Source: Trematomus loennbergii
Taxonomy: Eukaryota > Chordata > Actinopteri > Perciformes > Nototheniidae
Length of the DNA stretch: 64,000 nt
Reading direction: 5' to 3'
Assembly: GCA_012861695.1 (NCBI GenBank)
Contig: JAAOOA010000590.1
Coordinates: 211,001 to 275,000, forward strand
Shown: positions 1 to 9,850 of the stretch, piece after piece
How positions within the stretch are numbered: the stretch's first letter is position 1
How the letters are laid out: every line of letters begins with the position of its first letter
Made by a program: the position numbers and the translations under genes
Notes under the pieces: model-generated
Seen by the model: only the letters and a program-made list of their open reading frames with translations
Databases searched by the model: none
What the model was told of the DNA's origin: nothing

Positions 1-654
1 CTGAAAACCCAACCCCAGCAGGGGGTCTGGGGGGATTCTCCCCCAGGAGATTTTTAGAAATACTAACATAAACTACGCATTCTGGTACACTCTGAGAAGA
101 AAATAAAAAATCTATTACTACCCGACATATTAATAATATTTTATGCCATTGTTTGTTTTTCACTTAGTTCTGACAGCTTGCTGAGAGAAGAGGACAGAGG
201 AGATTCTGTGTGACTTACTTTAAATTGTGGGTAAGGGTAGATAGCTCCCATTGTTCTGTGACCTGTCAATCATCAAACCGGGGGTCATATTTCATTATGT
301 GTTCATTTTTATCTGAAGTTGTACCCATGGATGTATAAAGAATAGTTCTACCGCTAAGTTATTCTCCGTGGGGACTTCCGGCAACAATCTTGATTCTGAT
401 TGGCCAGAAGACTCGAAAAAACATCAGCAGAGATGTTTTATTGAGAAGATGATCACTACGTGACAGAAGTTTTCAAAACCATTTATGGTCTCCGGTACTT
501 CCAGTCCAACGCCTACTGCATGCACAGCGTTAGAAAATCGGTCCTTCAAAATAAAAGTTTGCAAAAAAAAAAAAAATTCCAATTTTTTTTTTCAACTTTT
601 TTTTCTTCACTCACACATCCGCGACCCACTTGAAACGGGTCCGCGACCCACTTT
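1..654. other. intronic sequence, no gene seen
   Basis: Left-edge sequence inside the unc5d-like gene. No exon or complete element is visible. The first 55 bases contain a G-run/C-run motif (GGGGGTCTGGGGGG then CTCCCCC) that recurs in diverged form near 11033-11065, so it is probably repeat-derived. Around 590-655 there is an A/T-rich stretch and a short duplication of a CGCGACCCACTT motif. Confidence 0.4.
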
Positions 655-851
655 TGCACCCAAATGACCCCAGAAGTGTTTTATTTTTGCTAAATCTCTC
701 TAAAAAGGTCAAATGTCACTTGTTTTGCATCAATCTTGATACAGGGTATTTATTATATGTTGTACTTTGGATTCCTAAAGCTTTGGTCATTTGTTCTGGG
801 AATGTCATTTTCGAGCCTGAGACCTGAAAAACAGGCTCAGGGCTTAACAGG
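655..851 (+). mobile_element. right-end fragment of a TTAA-flanked element
   Basis: The segment matches the right part of the element at 35582-36727 (in opposite orientation in its inner part) and that at 24090-24483. Shared words include the CAGAAGTGTTTT box, the CATCAATCTTGATACAGGGTA block and the terminus GGCTTAACAGG, followed by TTAA at 852-855. The left end is missing. TTAA targets fit piggyBac or Kolobok superfamilies; there is no transposase to choose between them. Confidence 0.55.
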
Positions 852-879
852 TTAAGTGAATAATAAAGATATTCTGTTG

Positions 880-1131
880 AGGAAGCGGCTGCCTTTTGGT
901 TGCTGATGTTATCGTACTTTGCTCCATGTTTGTTGTCGCTGTGCCGCTGTCACTTGTGTTTCTGCCACTGTGAGAAACGGCTGATATTAAGACGCTTCAG
1001 TGTGCAGTTCACAAACAAGAGGCATTATGGGACATGTAGTTGTTCTAACATACTTCTAGTAATCTGGTTTTAACCTCATGATAAACTTCTTATATTCTTT
1101 GTGAGCTTTCGCCTTGAGTTTGACACCTCTG
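880..1131 (+). mobile_element. hAT-like fragments
   Basis: Two pieces of hAT-type repeats lie side by side. Bases 880-1000 resemble the right part of the complete hAT at 55452-57329 (shared GCTGTGCCGCTGTCAC). Bases 1015-1131 end in TTGAGTTTGACACCTCTG, resembling the right terminus of the hAT at 6321-6818. No target duplication was found. Confidence 0.45.
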
Positions 1132-1149
1132 GTATAAAGTGTATTTTAA

Positions 1150-1400
1150 CCTATTAAGCCCGATGCCCCCGCCGCCGGGGACAAAACACAACAATATTCA
1201 CGAAACTGTGTCTCAGGGCTTTTTTTACATTTAACAACCTATTAATTTGTAATTAAGTGTTTTCTTTTTTTCTAAACCTCTCTAAAAAGGTCAGATGTCA
1301 CTTGTTTTGCATCAATCTTGATACAGGGTACTTATTATATGTTATAGTTTGGATTCCTAAAGCTTTTAGTCTACTATCCCATCATTCAAGGGTGGTTTTT
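1150..1400 (+). mobile_element. left-end fragment of a TTAA-flanked element
   Basis: TTAA at 1146-1149 is followed by CCTATTAAGCCC, the terminal motif of the element at 35582, and then by the ACGAAACTGTGTCTCAGGGC block also present near 11362. The right end cannot be placed; the boundary given is approximate. Confidence 0.5.
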
Positions 1401-1460
1401 ACGGAGCCCCCTAGGGGACATGGAGAAGGAAAAAAAAATTGGTTGACAAAAATATATATA

Positions 1461-1504
1461 AGTTTTGCGAGATCTCGCAATTTTTTGCGAGATCTCGCAA
1501 AACT
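1461..1504. repeat. perfect 20-bp inverted repeat built of nested palindromes
   Basis: Arms 1461-1480 and 1485-1504 are perfect reverse complements around a 4-base T loop. Each arm also contains the self-complementary 16-mer TTGCGAGATCTCGCAA. It lies about 55 bases upstream of a transposase-like reading frame, so it could be a regulatory or terminal sequence of that element. Confidence 0.85.
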
Positions 1505-1559
1505 TTTCATTTAGCTCAATGTACTTCCGGGTCAGTTCGGCAACACAGAAACCACAACA

Positions 1560-1726
1560 ATGGAGCGGTTCATCGATTTTACTTTGAGCTTGGCCTTAAA
1601 TATAAAGACATAACATCAGTGCTTGGCAATCGGCACGGGTTTCACAGAAGTGAAAGACACCTCAAGAGAACACTCAGAGCGAGGGGACATGCACGTCTCA
1701 AAGCATACTCTGAGCTGAGTTATTGA
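1560..1726 (+). pseudogene. helix-turn-helix N-terminus of an integrase-type transposase, broken
   Basis: A short reading frame contains FYFELGLKYKDI and then RHLKRTLRARG. This is the pattern of the N-terminal helix-turn-helix found in fish integrase-like transposon proteins, in which an aromatic-rich LG..Y.EI helix is followed by a SERHLKR recognition helix. An ATG at 1560 would start the protein in another frame (MERFID), and a single missing T in the run at 1577-1580 would join the two. The frame stops at 1724-1726 after SELSY and no catalytic domain follows. Family assignment rests on pattern memory only. A GC-rich segment and a nested palindrome (1461-1504) lie just upstream. Confidence 0.4.
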
Positions 1727-1892
1727 CAGATTCGAATTTCGCGGATCAATAACTCATGAACATAACGTTGTAAAAATACAAACAACATGACTTTACAATC
1801 ATAGCAAGGTAGACAACGAGCTACAGAGTCGTTTTAATCAGAACAGTTCGATAAGCACCGTCATCCGAGCTAAACATCAAGAATTGGTCACA

Positions 1893-2261
1893 ATCTGCAG
1901 CTGGAGGAGTGAGAGGAGTGCTTAGGGACCGTCTACAAACTACAGCTGGAGGAGAGAGAGGAGTGCTTAGGGACCGTCTACAAACTGCAGCTGGAGGAGA
2001 GAGAGGAGTGAGTGCTTAGGGACCGTCTACAAACTACAGCTGGAGGAGAGAGAGGAGTGCTTAGGGACCGTCTACAAACTGCAGCTGGAGGAGAGAGGAG
2101 TGAGTGCTTAGGGACCGTCTACAAACTACAGCTGGAGGAGAGAGAGGAGTGCTTAGGGACCGTCTACAAACTGCAGCTGGAGGAGAGAGAGGAGTGCTTA
2201 GGGACCGTCTACAAACTACAGCTGGAGGAGAGAGAGGATGCTTAGGGACCGTCTACAAACT
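1893..2261 (+). repeat. 45-bp minisatellite, about 8 copies
   Basis: Units carrying CTTAGGGACCGTCTACAAAC start at 1921, 1966, 2015, 2060, 2107, 2152, 2197 and 2241. Spacing is 45 bp, with 47-49 bp where a short GAGT/GTGA duplication occurs. CAGCTG is present in each full unit. Confidence 0.9.
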
Positions 2262-2514
2262 ATAACGCCGAAAACATATACTCATAGAACAATTCAATAA
2301 CTTCATTTTTTTAAGATGTAGTGCTACCAACATCTCTTAACACATCAATGGTTATGTTGTTGTTACAGTATAACACTTATTTTTGAACAAATATGCTTTT
2401 AAATATTTTTCAGGCTTTTTTATTTCATACTATTTTAATTGACTTTGACATTTTACAATATAGTGCAACCAACCCCTTTCACACATCAATAGTACATTAC
2501 TGCTCATACTACAT

Positions 2515-2600
2515 CAGGGTTGTCCAAACTACGGCCCGGGGGCCAAACGCGGCCCGAGGGCCATTTTAAATCGGCCCTCAGATCCCCTAACCCTAACCCT
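2515..2600 (+). mobile_element. hAT-like terminal fragment
   Basis: CAGGGTTGTCCAAACTACGG followed by a CGGCCC-rich stretch is the typical left end of fish hAT (Charlie/Tip-like) elements. It runs into two and a half copies of CCCTAA at 2586-2600. No matching right end was found. Confidence 0.4.
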
Positions 2601-2750
2601 TTTTTCTTTGTTTGATTTGTTAGAAAATGTGGGCTTATTAACACGTATATACATATATATTCAAGAAGTACAATTTGTTTCTCTTCCTGTGTGTCTCATC
2701 CTCTTCCTGTGTGTCTCATGTGTGTCTCATCCTCTCTCGTTGTGTCTCAG

Positions 2751-2922
2751 TGTGGAGACCCTGGAGGGCTGTGAGATCCTCCTGGGCCCTGAGGTGACGT
2801 ACGGTCCCCCGGGCCTCGACCTCTCCGTCCCGCTGGCCCTGACCATCGCTCACTGCGCCGAGCCCGACCCGGAGAACTGGAGCGTCTCGCTGAAGAGGAA
2901 GACCCAGGACAGCAAATGGGAG
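2751..2922 (+). CDS. unc5d: unc5d-like exon A: ZU5 domain segment
   Basis: Exon of a netrin-binding dependence receptor of the UNC5 family, which acts at the neuronal plasma membrane in axon repulsion and cell survival. The acceptor is TCTCAG ending at 2750 and the donor is GTGAGA at 2923. The first base completes a codon from an exon left of the window, and 57 codons follow, ending in phase 0. The peptide has the ZU5 pattern CEILLGPEVTYGPP, then LALTIAHCAEPDPENW and a KRKTQDSKWE end, which is the family's conserved intracellular ZU5 core. Codon use is GC-rich compared with the flanking intron. Assignment to UNC5D rather than UNC5A/B/C comes mainly from the death-domain exons downstream. Confidence 0.88.
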
Positions 2923-3144
2923 GTGAGAGCGGGGATGCTTTATAAACAACCTTAACCCTTCTCAATCTCAATCTTTAGTTAGACCAGGGTGTCCAGGGGG
3001 GGTTTGGTGAGGGGGGGGTTTAAGGGCGATATTGATTAGCGGATCATGAAGACACGGCACGGTGAATTCAGATGTGAGCCAATCAGGAGGAGACGCATGG
3101 GATTGTTTCTCTGCTGACCACGACACTCCATTTTCCTCATCGCC

Positions 3145-3300
<156 letters not shown>

Positions 3301-3308
3301 CACCACAC

Positions 3309-3917
3309 ACAGACTCTTTAAAGTAGAGACACTACATACTGATATACACCTGAACATCAGCAGGAGAGGACTCTTTAAAGTAGAGACACTACATACTGAT
3401 ATACACCTGAACATCAGCAGGAGAGGACTCTTTAAAGTAGAGACACTACATACTGATATACACCTGAACATGAGCAGGAGAGGACTCTTTAAAGTAGAGA
3501 CACTACATACTGATATACACCTGAACATCAGCAGGAGAGGACTCTTTAAAGTAGAGACACTACATACTGATATACACCTGAACATGAGCAGGAGAGGACT
3601 CTTTAAAGTAGAGACACTACATACTGATATACACCTGAACATCAGCAGGAGAGCACTCTTTAAAGTAGAGACACTACATACTGATATACACCTGAACATC
3701 ATCAGGAGAGCACTCTTTAAAGTAGAGACACTACATACTGATATACACCTGCACATCAGCAGGAGAGGACTCTTTAAAGTAGATACACTACATACTGATA
3801 TACACCTGAACATCATCAGGAGAGCACTCTTTAAAGTAGAGACACTACATACTGATATACACCTGCACATCAGCAGGAGAGGACTCTTTAAAGTAGATAC
3901 ACTACATACTGATATAC
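3309..3917 (+). repeat. 57-bp minisatellite, about 11 copies
   Basis: Tandem units with ACTCTTTAAAGTAGAGACAC and ACTGATATACACCTGAACAT repeat every 57 bp. Because 57 is a multiple of three, the array is open for nearly 300 codons on both strands. These long ORFs (including the adjoining CA tract) are consequences of the repeat and there is no sign that they are genes. Confidence 0.92.
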
Positions 3918-4029
3918 CCCCTTAATAACAACAGGTTACCCGATGCCTTGATATATTTTATAATATTCCTTTAAGGCAGAAACAAGAAGCGATTGATCCC
4001 TTTTGAGCTTTTCTGCCGACATCTTGTTC

Positions 4030-4613
4030 GGAGCGTCTACACAGCAGCGTTAAAAAATCTTGAAATGCTTCTGCCCATTCACTTTGAATGGGGTGACGTC
4101 ACTTTGCCTCACTTTTCGCTGAACTGCATTGTGGGAAGCAGAGCGGAGATTTCCAGAATTTTCAGGATTCAAAGTTGAGCAATGTTCAACTTTTGAAGCT
4201 GAGGTGGAAGCGTCAGCCAATCAAATCCCGTGTATGCAAATCTGACAGTTCAAGCGCTAGCCAATCAAACCGTGTGTAAACTGCGAGAGACACACCGCAG
4301 GTCATTTCCTCATATTCCAAAAAATGGAGGAGAAATGAGCGGTAGGGAATCACCCGGTGCTTTATGACCAGTCCCTATTTACCTACCGGGATACAAACCG
4401 GAGGAGCCAGGTATGGAGGGAGGTGGCAGAGACAGTGGTATGTGTTCTCCTGTTTGGGGAGTTTATATCCAGTTTACTTCAGGCTTTTTTGCTTCGTATG
4501 TCGGGGACGGGAGATTCATGTGATTGGTTGTTGGTGCCTTGCTCGCAAAAAATCCCCAAGCTTCAGATACGCCCACCTCCAAGATTTTTTTAACGCTGCT
4601 GTGTGGACGGGCT
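4030..4613 (+). mobile_element. decayed PIF/Harbinger-like element
   Basis: Imperfect inverted ends face each other: left CACAGCAGCGTTAAAAAATC near 4041 and right GATTTTTTTAACGCTGCTGT near 4583. The interior has CCAATCA boxes (about 4216 and 4260) upstream of a remnant of the MADF/Myb-like ORF typical of Harbinger elements. The exact ends and target duplication are not clear. Confidence 0.55.
4324..4440 (+). pseudogene. MADF (Myb/SANT-like) domain exon of Harbinger, with premature stop
   Basis: From the ATG at 4324 the frame reads MEEK, a TGA stop, then AVGNHPVLYDQSLFTYRD and NRRSQVWREVAETV. The NHPVLYD...YRD...R...W..V pattern is that of the MADF domain, the DNA-binding companion protein of PIF/Harbinger transposases. 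GTATGTG follows at the end and resembles a splice donor, so this is probably exon 1. The early stop makes it a remnant. No transposase ORF is nearby. Confidence 0.6.
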
Positions 4614-4923
4614 GTCACAGTTTCGATGTTTTCTCCTTTTGTGATCAAGCTCATGTTTACCTAACGTTGCGTTTCATAAGCACAGAAGCGCTGCTCTTGT
4701 GTGACCAAGACATTTTTTTTTTTTTTCTATTCATTGCAAGAGGGCAATTTCTCAAGATGTGCCTGCGCTGCGAGGCAGGGATGTGAATGAAGTCAAGAGC
4801 ATGTTGCTTTGAGATATCGCTGTAATATTAAACGGCTCAGAGCTTCCTGCTCAGAAATAATGACTTACCATCCAGCCTCGAGTTAGACAGAGAACCACAA
4901 TATCTACAGATGCACAGAGCCAT

Positions 4924-5912
4924 TAAAACAACATGGAAAAATGGAAGGAAAGGAACGGATTGTAAAGTAAAGGAAAGGAATTTGAAAGAGTTGGAAAGGA
5001 AAGGGAATGTAAAGAAAGAGGACGAAATAAAAAAGTTGGAATGACAGGAATCGGGAAGATCCGGAAAGGAAAGGAAACCAAACCAAGGGAAGGAAAGGAA
5101 AGGATTGGAAAAGAAACGAATGGAAAGGATAGGAAGTGATTGGTAAGGAAAGGAAAGGAAAGGAAGTGATTGGTAAGGAAAGGAAATTAAGGAAAGGATT
5201 GGTAAGGAAAGGAAAGGAAAGGATTGGTAAGGAAAGGAAAGGAAAGGATTGGTAAGGAAAGGAAAGGGAAGGATTGGTAAGGAAAGGAAAGGATTGGTAA
5301 GGAAAGGAAGGAAAGGATTGGTAAGGAAAGGAAAGGGAGGATTGGTAAGGAAAGGAAAGGAAGATTGGTAAGGAAAGGAAAGGAAAGGAAAGATTGGTAA
5401 GGAAAGGAAAGGAAGGATTGGAAAGGAAAGGAAAGGATTGGTAAGGAAAGGAAAGGGAAGGATTGGTAAGGAAAGGAAAGGAAAGGATTGGTAAGGAAAG
5501 GAAAGGAAAGGATTGGTAAGGAAAGGAAAGGAAAGGATTGGTAAGGAAAGGAAAGGAAGGATTGGTAAGGAAAGGAAAGGAAAGGATTGGTAAGGAAAGG
5601 AAAGGGAAGGATTGGTAAGGAAAGGAAAGGGAAAGGATTGGTAAGGAAAGGAAAGGAAAGGATTGGTAAGGAAAGGAAAGGGAAGGATTGGTAAGGAAAG
5701 GAAAGTGAAGGATTGGTAAGGAAAGGAAAGGAAAGGATTGGTAAGGAAAGGAAAGGAAAGGATTGGTAAGGAAAGGAAAGGAAAGGATTGGTAAGGAAAG
5801 GAAAGGAAAGGATTGGAAAGGAAAGGAAAGGAAACGACTGGAAAGGAAAGGATAGGAAAGGATTTGAAAGGAAAGGAAAGGAACGAGTTGGAAAGGAAAG
5901 GAGAGGAGAATC
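4924..5912 (+). repeat. purine-rich, C-poor tandem array (about 25-bp unit)
   Basis: About 1 kb of GGAAAGGAAAGGATTGGTAA repeated with small length changes. Cytosine is almost absent on the + strand, so the complement is open in three frames as Ser-Phe-Pro-Leu repeats (ORFs up to about 411 codons). These are repeat artefacts. Confidence 0.93.
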
Positions 5913-6320
5913 TGAGAGGCCATAAAACCTTCCTGTTCCTGGTGAAGATAATGAAATGCTTCCCGTCTGCTGCCGTCGCCTCATAAATAAAAGGCTCCGT
6001 CTTGTTCATAAAGACTGTTTTTGTGTTCTGCGATGTACTAAAACCATCACTCATGTAGGAAATGCTTTTCATATTCTCTGGAGACGGCTTACAACCGGTG
6101 TGTGTTTCCGCTGCGTGATTTAAACCAGAGTGATGTTACACACACCGTTATTCAGCGGCACCAGAACGCAATACATGATACACACCGCTGTGAGTTCATT
6201 TACACACATCTCTACTCACATCTGTGCAGCTCTGGCATGAATATTTACTCAGTGTGCTACTTTCAGTGTGTACATTCATGTGTCTTACACTCTGTTTTGG
6301 TACAATCTGAGGCTTTACTA

Positions 6321-6818
6321 CAGGGGTGTCAAACTCAATTTCATGGGCCACATCAGCATTATGGTTGCACTCAAAGGGCCGGTTGTAACTTTAAGACTAT
6401 ATCATTAATTAATATAACTTCATAATTAACTACGTCTGAAAGCAGAAGTCTAGAGCAAATAATTGCAAGTCTCTTCAGTAAGAATGTCACAATATGATTT
6501 TAAAAGAAAAGCCACATTCTGGAAAAACATTGATTGTGACATTTTGAAAAAGAGAAGTGACATTTTGAAAAAAAATCTATTTATGAGAAAAAGGCTAATT
6601 CTAAGAAAAAAGGCATATTTGGACAAAAAAAGTCAAATTCTGAGAAAAAGTCAAATTTGAGATGCATTGTGGGACATGTCGTTTATGGGCAACGTGCTTC
6701 TGTAAAGTAGCATGTAACCGTATAATAAACATATTATATTCTTTGCAAGCTCTTGTGGGGCCACACAAAATGAAGTCGCGGCCGGATTTGGCCCCCGGGC
6801 CTTGAGTTTGACCCCCTG
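6321..6818. mobile_element. hAT non-autonomous element, 498 bp, with 8-bp target duplication
   Basis: The left end CAGGGGTGTCAAACTCAA and right end TTGAGTTTGACCCCCTG are inverted. CTTTACTA is duplicated exactly at 6313-6320 and 6819-6826. The 8-bp duplication and CAGGGG termini define hAT. The interior is A-rich with a degenerate AGTCAAATTCTGAGAAAA repeat and no transposase. Confidence 0.92.
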
Positions 6819-6837
6819 CTTTACTACATTACATACC

Positions 6838-7135
6838 TCCCTGAATCTTCCCTGGATCTTCCTTGGATTATTTCTGGATAGTCCCAGGTTTTTCCCTAGA
6901 TCTTTTCTGATCTCGGGATCTTCCCTGATTTTCCTGATATTCCCTTGATCTTTCCTAGATTCTTAGTGGATTTCCTGGATCTTCTGGTCCATCTTCCGCA
7001 TCCATTGGGTCCATATAGCATGCATTTAACTCTACATCCCAGCATTAGACCCTGCATCTCTGCAGCTCTGGGCATGAATATTTACTCCTACAATAAGCAG
7101 AATTGGCTACTTTCAGTGTGTATATTCATGTGTCG
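6838..7135 (+). repeat. CCTGGATCTT minisatellite and duplicated flank
   Basis: A degenerate CCCTGGATCTTC array (6838-6985) is followed by a segment (6950-7060) repeated at 9727-9850. Bases 7062-7135 repeat 6224-6285. This shows local segmental duplication before the transposon insertions. Confidence 0.7.
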
Positions 7136-7185
7136 TGTGGATACTTAGACTGATTACAATAATACTTAATAAAAATGTTAAGTAT

Positions 7186-7325
7186 TCAGAAAAAGTCAGA
7201 ATTTTGAGATTTTGAGAAAAAGTCAGAATTTTGAAAAAAAGTCAGAATTTTGAGAAAAAGTCAGAATTTTGAGATTTTTAGAAAAAAGCCAACATTTGTA
7301 GAAAAAACTCAGTATTTTGTGACAG
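7186..7325 (+). repeat. short A-rich repeat (AGTCAGAATTTTGAGAAAA)
   Basis: Five to six degenerate copies of a 19-22 bp unit. A related degenerate stretch lies at 8100-8420. Confidence 0.75.
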
Positions 7326-7546
7326 GATGTATGATTACCTAGAAGAACCGGTATTCCTCCATCTTGTGACTGTGTAACTCCCTCTCTTGGATATCAGCAT
7401 GTGAAGGACACTGTTCAGGAACTAGTAGCTGTGATGACTACTTTGATTCTTGCAAGGATAATAAATACATGGATCCTGAGATTGAAGCTCAAGCCCGTGA
7501 CGAGTGATATTTCTCTAACAACTCTTCTTCTTCTTCTCACTTACAG

Positions 7547-7768
7547 GAAGTGATGTCGGTGGAGGATGAGTCCACTTCCTGTTACTGCCTGCTGGACTGT
7601 GGGAGTGTGCACCTGCTCCTGGATCAGCCGGGATCGTACGCTCTGGTTGGCGAGCCGCTGACTCAGAACGCCGTGAAGAGGCTGAAACTGGCTGTGTTCG
7701 GGGGTCTGGAGGCCATGAGCTACATCCTGAGGGTTTACTGTGTGGACGACACGCCACACGCCTTTCAG
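7547..7768 (+). CDS. unc5d: unc5d-like exon B: ZU5 end and start of UPA
   Basis: Acceptor CTTACAG ends at 7546 and donor GTGAGC starts at 7769. The exon is exactly 74 codons in phase 0, so it continues exon A in frame. The peptide starts [17 protein letters not shown] and includes [19 protein letters not shown] and [16 protein letters not shown]. These are near-diagnostic UNC5 motifs ([12 protein letters not shown] and [12 protein letters not shown]) spanning the end of ZU5 and the start of the UPA domain that packs against the death domain. Intron lengths are about 4.6 kb upstream and 8.3 kb downstream. Confidence 0.92.
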
Positions 7769-7807
7769 GTGAGCATCATTATAATAACATCATTTATTAT
7801 AATAATG

Positions 7808-8070
7808 AATAATAATACATTTTATTTATAAAGGTGCCTTTCAAGGCTCTCAGGTCGCCATACAAGGTACATAAAACACAAAACAAAAGTCCAAAAAACA
7901 CGACAATATAATCAATCAATAAAAACAGAAAAGCAGAGTATGTGTGATGTGATCAGGGAGGATATGCCAGTGTGAAGAGACATGTTTTGAGACGTGATTT
8001 GAAAATGGGGAGAGAGTCAGTATTCTGGATGTCAGGTACAGCATCTATTTCAGTTCGCTGTGATTGGAAG
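7808..8070 (-). mobile_element. L2-like LINE 3'-end fragment
   Basis: TTTTATTTATAAAGGTGCC and CAAGGCTCTCAGGTCGCC followed by AAAACACAAAACAAAAGTCC resemble the antisense of the 3' UTR and C-terminal end of fish L2 LINEs. No coding part is recognisable. Confidence 0.5.
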
Positions 8071-8703
8071 AGGATTTGAGCCACGTGAAAAAAAGGGAGA
8101 TTTGACAAAAGTGATGTTTTTGTTAAATTCGGGGATTAAAGTCAGATTTCTTAAGATTTCTTTCTCAAAATGTTATAAAAAAAAGTTTTTTATTTAATTC
8201 TGAGATACATTTCAGAATTTCATCTCAGAATTCTTACTTGTTCTCAGAGTTCTGAATATTTACTATTTTCCCAGAATCCTGAAAGTTTTTGGTGAATTTA
8301 GTTTTTCCTCATTATTCTGCAAAAAGGCGAAATTGAGATTTCTTTCTCAGAATTTTTTTTTGTTGAAAATATAGATAATTTCTGAGTTTAATCTCAATAT
8401 AAAAAACATAATTTTTCGTCAGATCTAAGAATTCCCATCCGGCCCTAACCGTCTTCCATATATATGCATTGCCACGATGCATTGTGGCAAATCATGACAT
8501 GAAGTTGCAGAGTAAAGATTGTATAAGCAAATGTTCAACATATTTTCACAGTAATGCTTGAGTGGGTGTTTGGGATTAAATGTCTATCAGTTGAATAGAA
8601 GCAGAATGTTTCACTCTGTAGAGTTGTAGTGTGGTAGACTCTTGGATGTATAAAGAGTACAGAATACAGCAATAGAGGCGTCGCATTGAAGCAAAAATCT
8701 TTC

Positions 8704-9140
8704 CTAAACCTTACATGGATCTTTCCGGAATTTATACTGGATTTTTTCTGGATAATCCCTGGATCTTCCATCTTTCTTTGATTATTACTGGATTTATACT
8801 GACTTTTTCCTGGATCTTTCCTGGACCTTCCATGGATTTATACCAGATTTTTTCTGGATATTCCCTCGATGTTCTTTGGTTTTTCCCTGGATCTTTTGGA
8901 TCTTTCCTGGATCTTTCCTGGATCTTTCCTGGATCTTCTCTGGATCTTTCCTGGATCTTTCCTGGATCTATACCGGATTTTTCCTGGATCTTCTTCTCTG
9001 GTTCTTCCCTGGATCTTTCCTGGATCTTCCATGGATCTTTGCTGGATTTTCCCTGGATTTGACTTATATCGTTCCAGAACCTTCCCCAGATGTGTCCTGG
9101 ATCTTACCTGTTTTTTCCCAGAATCTTCCCTGGATCTTCC
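8704..9140 (+). repeat. CCTGGATCTTT minisatellite, about 440 bp
   Basis: An 11-12 bp unit (TTTCCTGGATC) repeats with variants. It is related to 6838-6985, and its continuation at 9727 is separated by the inserted element at 9144-9726. The overlapping ORFs rich in Trp-Ile-Phe-Pro-Gly are repeat artefacts. Confidence 0.9.
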
Positions 9141-9143
9141 TTA

Positions 9144-9726
9144 GGTCGCATTCACACCAGCCTTGTACAGTCCGGTTGAATCGAACCCTGGTGCGTTTAG
9201 CCGCTTGGTGCGGTTCATTTGGGTCGGTCTGAACGCAGTCCGAGACCTCTGAAGTGAACTAAACAACTGACTCTGGTCCGCCTAAAAGAGGTGGTCTCAG
9301 ACCGCTTGCTAGTGAACTCTGGAGCGGTTCATCGCTGGTGTGAACGCAGTCCGCACCAAAATATAGGAAGCGTAGTATTTACGTGTCACAAGAACGCAGA
9401 TGTTTTTTATTGCACGTTGTCTGATTATATAATAATATGCGCCGTCTGCTAGAGTCCATTGATATGTTCTCCAGATTAACAACAGCATGAAAATAACCTG
9501 CCGATGCTCCATGGCGGAGGCTCCGGTAGAGATTTGCGTTTTTACCTCTGAATGTCTGACCAATGGTTGAACAGCATTTCCGTGCACATGACTTGTGTTT
9601 AAAGTGTATAGTCCGTTTGAGTTTTGCCCGTGTGAACGCAAACCGAACCTTCTGCAAAATGAAACAATGTAACAAACTGTCGTCTGGTGCGCACCTGAAA
9701 ACGGACTATTAGGTGTGAATGTGACC
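9144..9726. mobile_element. Harbinger-like MITE, 583 bp
   Basis: Inverted termini GGTCGCATTCACACC and GGTGTGAATGTGACC are flanked by TTA on both sides (9141-9143 and 9727-9729). A 3-bp TTA/TAA target duplication is the PIF/Harbinger hallmark. The element sits inside the CCTGGATCTT minisatellite. No transposase is present. Confidence 0.8.
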
Positions 9727-9850
9727 TTAGATTCTAAGTGGATCTTTTCTGGGATCTTCTTGGACTCTTTTCTGGATCTTCTGGTCCATTTTCCGCATCC
9801 AATGGGTCAATAGAGCATGCATTCAATTCTACATCCAGCATTAGACCCCA

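Noticed and set aside
2586..2600. Interstitial telomeric repeat (CCCTAA)
   Set aside because: Only about two and a half units inside a hAT-like fragment; too short to be meaningful.
4837..6072. 411-, 339- and 265-codon Ser-Phe-Pro ORFs on the minus strand
   Set aside because: They exist only because the purine-rich array lacks stop-forming bases in all three frames of the complement.
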